Assembly (NCBI GenBank): GCA_012932295.1
Contig: JAAONU010000001.1
Coordinates: 7,339,104-7,403,103 of the forward strand
Origin: Cyclina sinensis
Lineage: Eukaryota; Mollusca; Bivalvia; Venerida; Veneridae
Direction: 5' to 3'
DNA: 64,000 bases
Part shown: positions 59,576 through 64,000 of the stretch, in pieces
How the letters are laid out: each line of letters starts with the position of its first letter
Numbering within the stretch: position 1 is the stretch's first letter
Program-made: the position numbers and the translations under genes
The notes under the pieces: generated by a model
The model's database searches: none
What the model saw: only the letters and a program-made list of their open reading frames with translations
Told to the model about the DNA's origin: nothing

Positions 59576-60065
59576 GGCGTTGGTTCATTTCGTTCCGCAA
59601 GGCACCTTGCTCCTGGCCTGGCTCTAGCTATTTTCCGGACTTGAGGCCATTTACATTTCAGAGGGAGGGAAGACACTTCTTAATGTAGATAAATGGAGAA
59701 GGAGAGCTCATTTTAAATAATGTAGACTTATATTAAATTTTTTTTAAACAAATAAAGAAATAAGTAGATAAAAACTATTCAGAAGCAAATGTTCAAAGAA
59801 GCTGAAATAGCAATATGTGAACCTAAAAGATTTTTAGCATTTGGTGAAACCTAAGAACGTCTATCAAACTTAAAAATGTGTTTACAAAACTAAAACTTAA
59901 AAGTGCATTATTTTCTTAACAGTTGTTTAATATTTCTTCCCTTCCCTGAGAATATTGTGGCTAAAACTCAAACGATAATTGTTATACTGAAAATCTCTTT
60001 TCTATTCTTTGTCTATAAACGTTGGAGCAGTTATACTTGATTCACTGAATTTATTTAATTTTCAG
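59576..60065. other. gene-free stretch
   Basis: No supported feature. Confidence 0.4.
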
Positions 60066-60174
60066 AAATGGTGTGTGCAATAGTGTAACAGTTCGTCTCT
60101 TACGTAAATCACCTGGAATTTACACACTTAATGATAATATGGGTATACATTTTAACATTGCAGAGGTTGCAAAC
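60066..60174 (+). CDS. candidate internal exon, unknown function
   Basis: The sequence TTTATTTAATTTTCAG is a good acceptor ending at 60065, and AAC|GTAACT is a possible donor after 60174. The frame from 60067 reads NGVCNSVTVRLLRKSPGIYT and LNDNMGIHFNIAE. Phases do not match the candidates at 57.5 or 61.2 kb without an extra exon or another donor. Its position just upstream of the 61.2-kb exon suggests the same gene. Confidence 0.35.
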
Positions 60175-60439
60175 GTAACTCCCAAAGACCGACGTAGACA
60201 TTTTAGTTTAACGTTTTCACGATTTCGCTATGTTATTTTATTCCAAACTTTAGTATTTCACGATTTTTCCTGAAATTTCAATATTTCAGTATTTCACGAC
60301 CTATTTTTACAACCCGCAATCTGCCGACAATAAACCAAGAAGGAATTGACCGTGATATATCAGGTTGAGTACAAGCGCGCGACCGCTAACGTCATGCAAA
60401 CTACTTTTGGCTGTTCTTACAAGACATTTTAAAACGACA

Positions 60440-60440
<1 letters not shown>

Positions 60441-60502
<62 letters not shown>

Positions 60503-60563
60503 GGTACACATTAGACAGTAGATCTCTGAATACCGGTACACATTAGACAGTAGATCTCTGAAT
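60441..60563. repeat. (TA)n microsatellite followed by a 32-bp direct duplication
   Basis: About 30 TA dinucleotides (60441-60500) run into two identical copies of a 32-bp unit starting TACCGGTACACATTAGACAG (60500-60531 and 60532-60563). Confidence 0.95.
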
Positions 60564-60985
60564 CTTAAAATCTATTTCTTAAATATTTCACACTTTCGCG
60601 ATATAAACGAGGTAAGTAGTGCAATAAGGACTAGACGGAACAAAGTATAACGAAGGCAGGGAAGGAACAGTAATTTGATTTTCTAATGTAGGTTACAGTT
60701 GCAGATCTGTGTGGTGATACGTTATTGTACATAAAGGTCATCCACAAATATGCCTGTTTTATGTCATTTTTTTATGCGCATAAACAATAAACAAACAAAT
60801 AAGCATACATAAACCATAAAAACAAATTTCCTTGTTATGTGGTGAAGTTTAGTGGCCATTTGTAGTTCGAGCGTTTCGTGTTGCGTAAAATCATATCTGC
60901 ACCTGCTTACTCCTTAAGAAAAAATAATGACTGACTTAGCACTTCCTTTCAATAGTTTATATCAGTTACATTCCAATTAAACGTG

Positions 60986-60988
<3 letters not shown>

Positions 60989-61052
<64 letters not shown>
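60989..61052. repeat. (TA)n microsatellite
   Basis: About 32 AT/TA dinucleotides. Confidence 0.97.
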
Positions 61053-61054
<2 letters not shown>

Positions 61055-61191
61055 TTTGTCCATGTCTGTAAGATCAAAAACATTACACGTATTTCTATTA
61101 ACAAAATGCATAGGACAAAATTGTCACTATTTTGATTTTTCTCTCCTTTATCCGGTGTGTAAAACAGTTAAACATTATTTTCATTTTAAAG

Positions 61192-61481
61192 GTGACAATA
61201 TCAGTGAGATATTTGTATGGCTACACGAAAATGGCAGTAACAGGCAATATGTGCGAAGATGGCCAGGTGTTGAAAGAAGGTTACCTAATCCTCCGGCAGA
61301 TGCTGTTGCTATGATTGACAATGCTCTGCAGTCAACACTTGCTGTTTCTGTTGGCGAGTTAACTAGACATCCTAAAAAAAGGAGTGAGTTATTTAAGTTT
61401 CTTCATCACAGTTTAAGAGAAGAGATAGTTACATTGTGGTTAAGTTATAAGATGGGATATGCCAATTCAGATTGTGATTAA
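61192..61481 (+). CDS. candidate terminal coding exon, unknown family, paralogue of 50908-51175
   Basis: An acceptor (TTTTCATTTTAAAG) ends at 61191. The frame then reads DNISEIFVWLHENGSNRQYV, RRWPGVERRLPNPPADAVAM, IDNALQSTLAVSVGELTRHP and a basic stretch KKRSELFKF, ending in TAA at 61479-61481. The paralogous exon at 51 kb conserves LPNP and DNALQST with mostly silent changes. In both copies the stop is followed by a single G and a donor-like GTAARC. The text RxWPGV...DAxAxIDNAL weakly recalls hemopexin-type repeats, but I would not assign that family. The exon needs one base from the previous exon, so the candidate at 60.07 kb does not join simply. Confidence 0.5.
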
Positions 61482-61489
61482 GGTAAACA

Positions 61490-64000
61490 TTGAAATATCA
61501 AAGCACATTTCTTGTTAATCCATGCATTGTGCCAAAAAAGCTATATTGACTGGAATTCATTATAGTAACAAAACGTAACGTGGTTAGATAATAAATTCAG
61601 TCTTTATAAATAATGTGTATTAATGTATGTTTATGATGGAACTAATTAAGAATGCCATAGTTCAGGTTGTAAGTGATAAAGTGGCATGTGCTTATTCCAA
61701 TTTACCTGTGGGTTATAACTAAAAATATAAATCAAAACAAGGTACATTTCTCTTTGATACTTATGTCTGAATATAATTGAAGCAGTGTGAAGTAAAGAAT
61801 CTTATTTCATATAACAATAATTATTATAAAATGTATATTCACAGGACAATAAACAATCATGAAATTATTTTATTATTCTAGGCTGCAGTCAGTCCTTTAT
61901 TCCATGATGCAGGCAGTTTTAACGAAAATAGGTGCCTCTATGATGATGATATCTAAAACGTTTTGGTGAAACTAAGTTTATTTTATCATTGCTTTTTGAA
62001 ACAATAATAAAAACATCTTCATTGCATTCACGTATTTGAGTTGTTTGTACTTCTTAAAAGATCTGCTTTCATATCCATTTTAAAACTTTGAAGTTGAAGT
62101 TGAAGTGAAGTTGAAATATCCATTTTAAAAGCCAATTTGTATGTCTTGTTTTTGGTCATTCCCTGTTAATTCTACCAAATAGATCACAAGAAGTATAAAA
62201 CAAAACATATTTTTCTTGCTATTTACAACTGACAAAAACTTCGTACTGAATTTGTAGTCAAGTTGCTGTGACTGTAAATATTAGTTTGCTATTGCCTCGT
62301 TTGAATGTTTGTCTAGATCCTTAATACAAAATAGAAGTTGCCAAAACGGTAAAAGAGATAGCTTTTATAGAAACATAATGTTACTTTTGCAATGAAAATC
62401 AACAGTTTGCTGGTTATATAAGTATATTTTGAAAAAATAAAAAAAATAAAAAAAAATTGTGCATTATATGGTGTACAAAATATATCATAAGTTTTCATTT
62501 TAAAACCTCGTAATGCTGATTTTTGAAATTTTACAAGAGAAACACAGAAAAATCTTTATTTTTAGAATTTTAGGTAACTAGTTTGAAACTTTACTATTCA
62601 AATATCTTTAATATCAGACATTGTTTTGACGTTTTCTAAATCATACGTTTGATTTTACCGACGTATGAAATTTTGATCTCCGTTAGTTGTCACAATTGTC
62701 GAGATAAGTGATCTTGACTGAACATACCGATGAATATGTCAATTCTTTTTGTCAAAGAAAGAGAAAATTTAAAATGAAATGTTCATTGTTTTCTTTTCAA
62801 TATAAATTACATTAAAAAATACACAGCTTACAGCACATGCAAATACGTAATCGTCATTTTTAATTCTTAAATATAAACATTTTCCAAACCAGAGCAAATA
62901 TGTAATTTTTGAATTTTAAAACTGAAATTATTATGGTGTAATTTAAAATTTAAGTATCTTTATTCTTTTTCATTTAATCTGTAACAAATGAAAAGTAAAA
63001 GAAAAATATCAGCGTTCTTTGGCCGGAGTAAAAGGGTCACGTGTACTTTTAAATTGTACTGCTTAGGAATTTAATTCAATGCAACAATGTAGTCCTTTTT
63101 CACATTTAATTTTTGTGACATTAACATCGAAATTCCTTTTTACCGAAATTGTAACAAAACTAATTCCTTTTATATTCAGCATTATACTACTGAAATAACA
63201 TGGAAGTTATAAACAACGTGAAAATGTAATTATGTCAGTATAGTCCCGCCGGTGTCGGGCCCGAGTTTCCCTTCTCCTCCACCAGGTGTAACTGTCATAT
63301 CGAGAGTGCTCTGCAATTTACATTGCGTAAGAAACAGTTATAAGCATTTTCAGAACGGAGACGTTATTAATGTGTCGTGCGAAAACAAATAAATGACATT
63401 GTCTTGATCAAATTTGATTATATATACATTGACTTACATTTGTATGAATAGCTCTGTTCGGAATGATTTGTGCCATGTCGTATGAACGCTTTTTCGGGGT
63501 GAAAACACGACAAATGGTAAGTTCGCCTTTTCACACCATGATAAAAAAACTGTACTTCTCGGGTCTTTTGTCTGGCGTAGCGAAAATTCGAAAAGATGAA
63601 AACACGATAAAGTCAGCTTTCGCAAACGAACAGTTATTAGAACTTGTTTGTACTTTTTTTATTATATATGGCAAATTGCTCAAGCGAGTCCTCTTAAATG
63701 TTTCAGTCTAAGCGATGAAGAAAATTCATTGTCCTGTTTAGACACGCAAGTTTAAAACATGTTCTTAGTTATAGATAAGAAAAGATGGAATTAATTAAAA
63801 TGTAACTGAACTTTGGGAAAGGTTGTAAGAAGTTCTTGACTGAACTTGACTTTCAGGATTTGAAGGATTTGGCAAGGATTCTTTTTTTGTTTCTGGTTAT
63901 TGTATCATTGAATTTTAGCACAATCAATGCTTGTAACAGGTTACATGAAAGAAGATACACTGTTGATTTTTAATTATTTGTTTAAGTTAATTGTTTGTGT
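61490..64000. other. gene-free AT-rich stretch to the window end
   Basis: A short (GAAGTT)n-like tract lies near 62088-62114. Around 63480-63640 the text GTGAAAACACGACAAATGG and GATGAAAACACGATAAAG recurs, suggesting a decayed repeat. No gene is supported; the frames at 63434-63711 overlap on opposite strands inside that repeat. Confidence 0.4.

Noticed and set aside
61132..61314. Alternative frame of the 61.2-kb exon as the true coding frame
   Set aside because: The conserved silent differences with the 51-kb copy support the other frame (LPNP...DNALQST).

Overview
This is an AT-rich, intron-bearing, repeat-dense piece of an animal nuclear genome. The best guess is a mollusc, probably a bivalve. 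The host gene that can be rebuilt is a luqin/RYamide-type neuropeptide receptor, and several dispersed repeats have ends I associate with bivalve genomes (for example elements opening TTAGCTCACCTGAGC). The species cannot be read from the sequence.

Layout. Positions 1-105 hold the hairpin 3' end of a dispersed element cut by the window edge. Positions 513-2370 are a complete mariner element with identical 29-bp terminal inverted repeats and an intact 368-aa D,D34D transposase split by a 185-nt intron. Positions 3552-14674, minus strand, hold a four-exon GPCR gene. Its exons join in frame to a complete 393-aa seven-helix receptor. Its 8.7-kb first intron carries a 2.75-kb array of a 41-bp satellite (7041-9790) and a terminal-inverted-repeat element (about 11839-12585). 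Its third intron carries a 440-bp TTAA-flanked MITE.

From about 15 to 42 kb I find no convincing gene. This stretch holds a diverged direct duplication (17.9-18.5 and 19.2-19.8 kb), two inverted clusters of a 42-bp minisatellite (24.6 and 25.3-25.7 kb), several degenerate tandem repeats, a cluster of CGTGGAAATTTCCACG-like palindromes (33.3-34.1 kb), a long perfect inverted repeat (38.3 kb) and a tRNA-derived SINE (40.5 kb).

From 42.4 to 49.7 kb is a retrotransposon cluster. A 5'-truncated, frameshifted non-LTR element sits inside an older repeat with hairpin ends. A second truncated non-LTR element lies on the minus strand, followed by a dead mariner fragment.

From 50.9 kb onward, homologous coding exons at 50.9-51.2 and 61.2-61.5 kb show a mostly synonymous conserved core and end identically. 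Between them lie a second copy of the hairpin-ended repeat, a broken ORF of unknown family (55.4-56.0 kb), two weaker candidate exons and a ten-unit tandem repeat element (58.0-59.6 kb). These pieces may belong to one or two plus-strand genes of unknown function, but I could not join them in phase.
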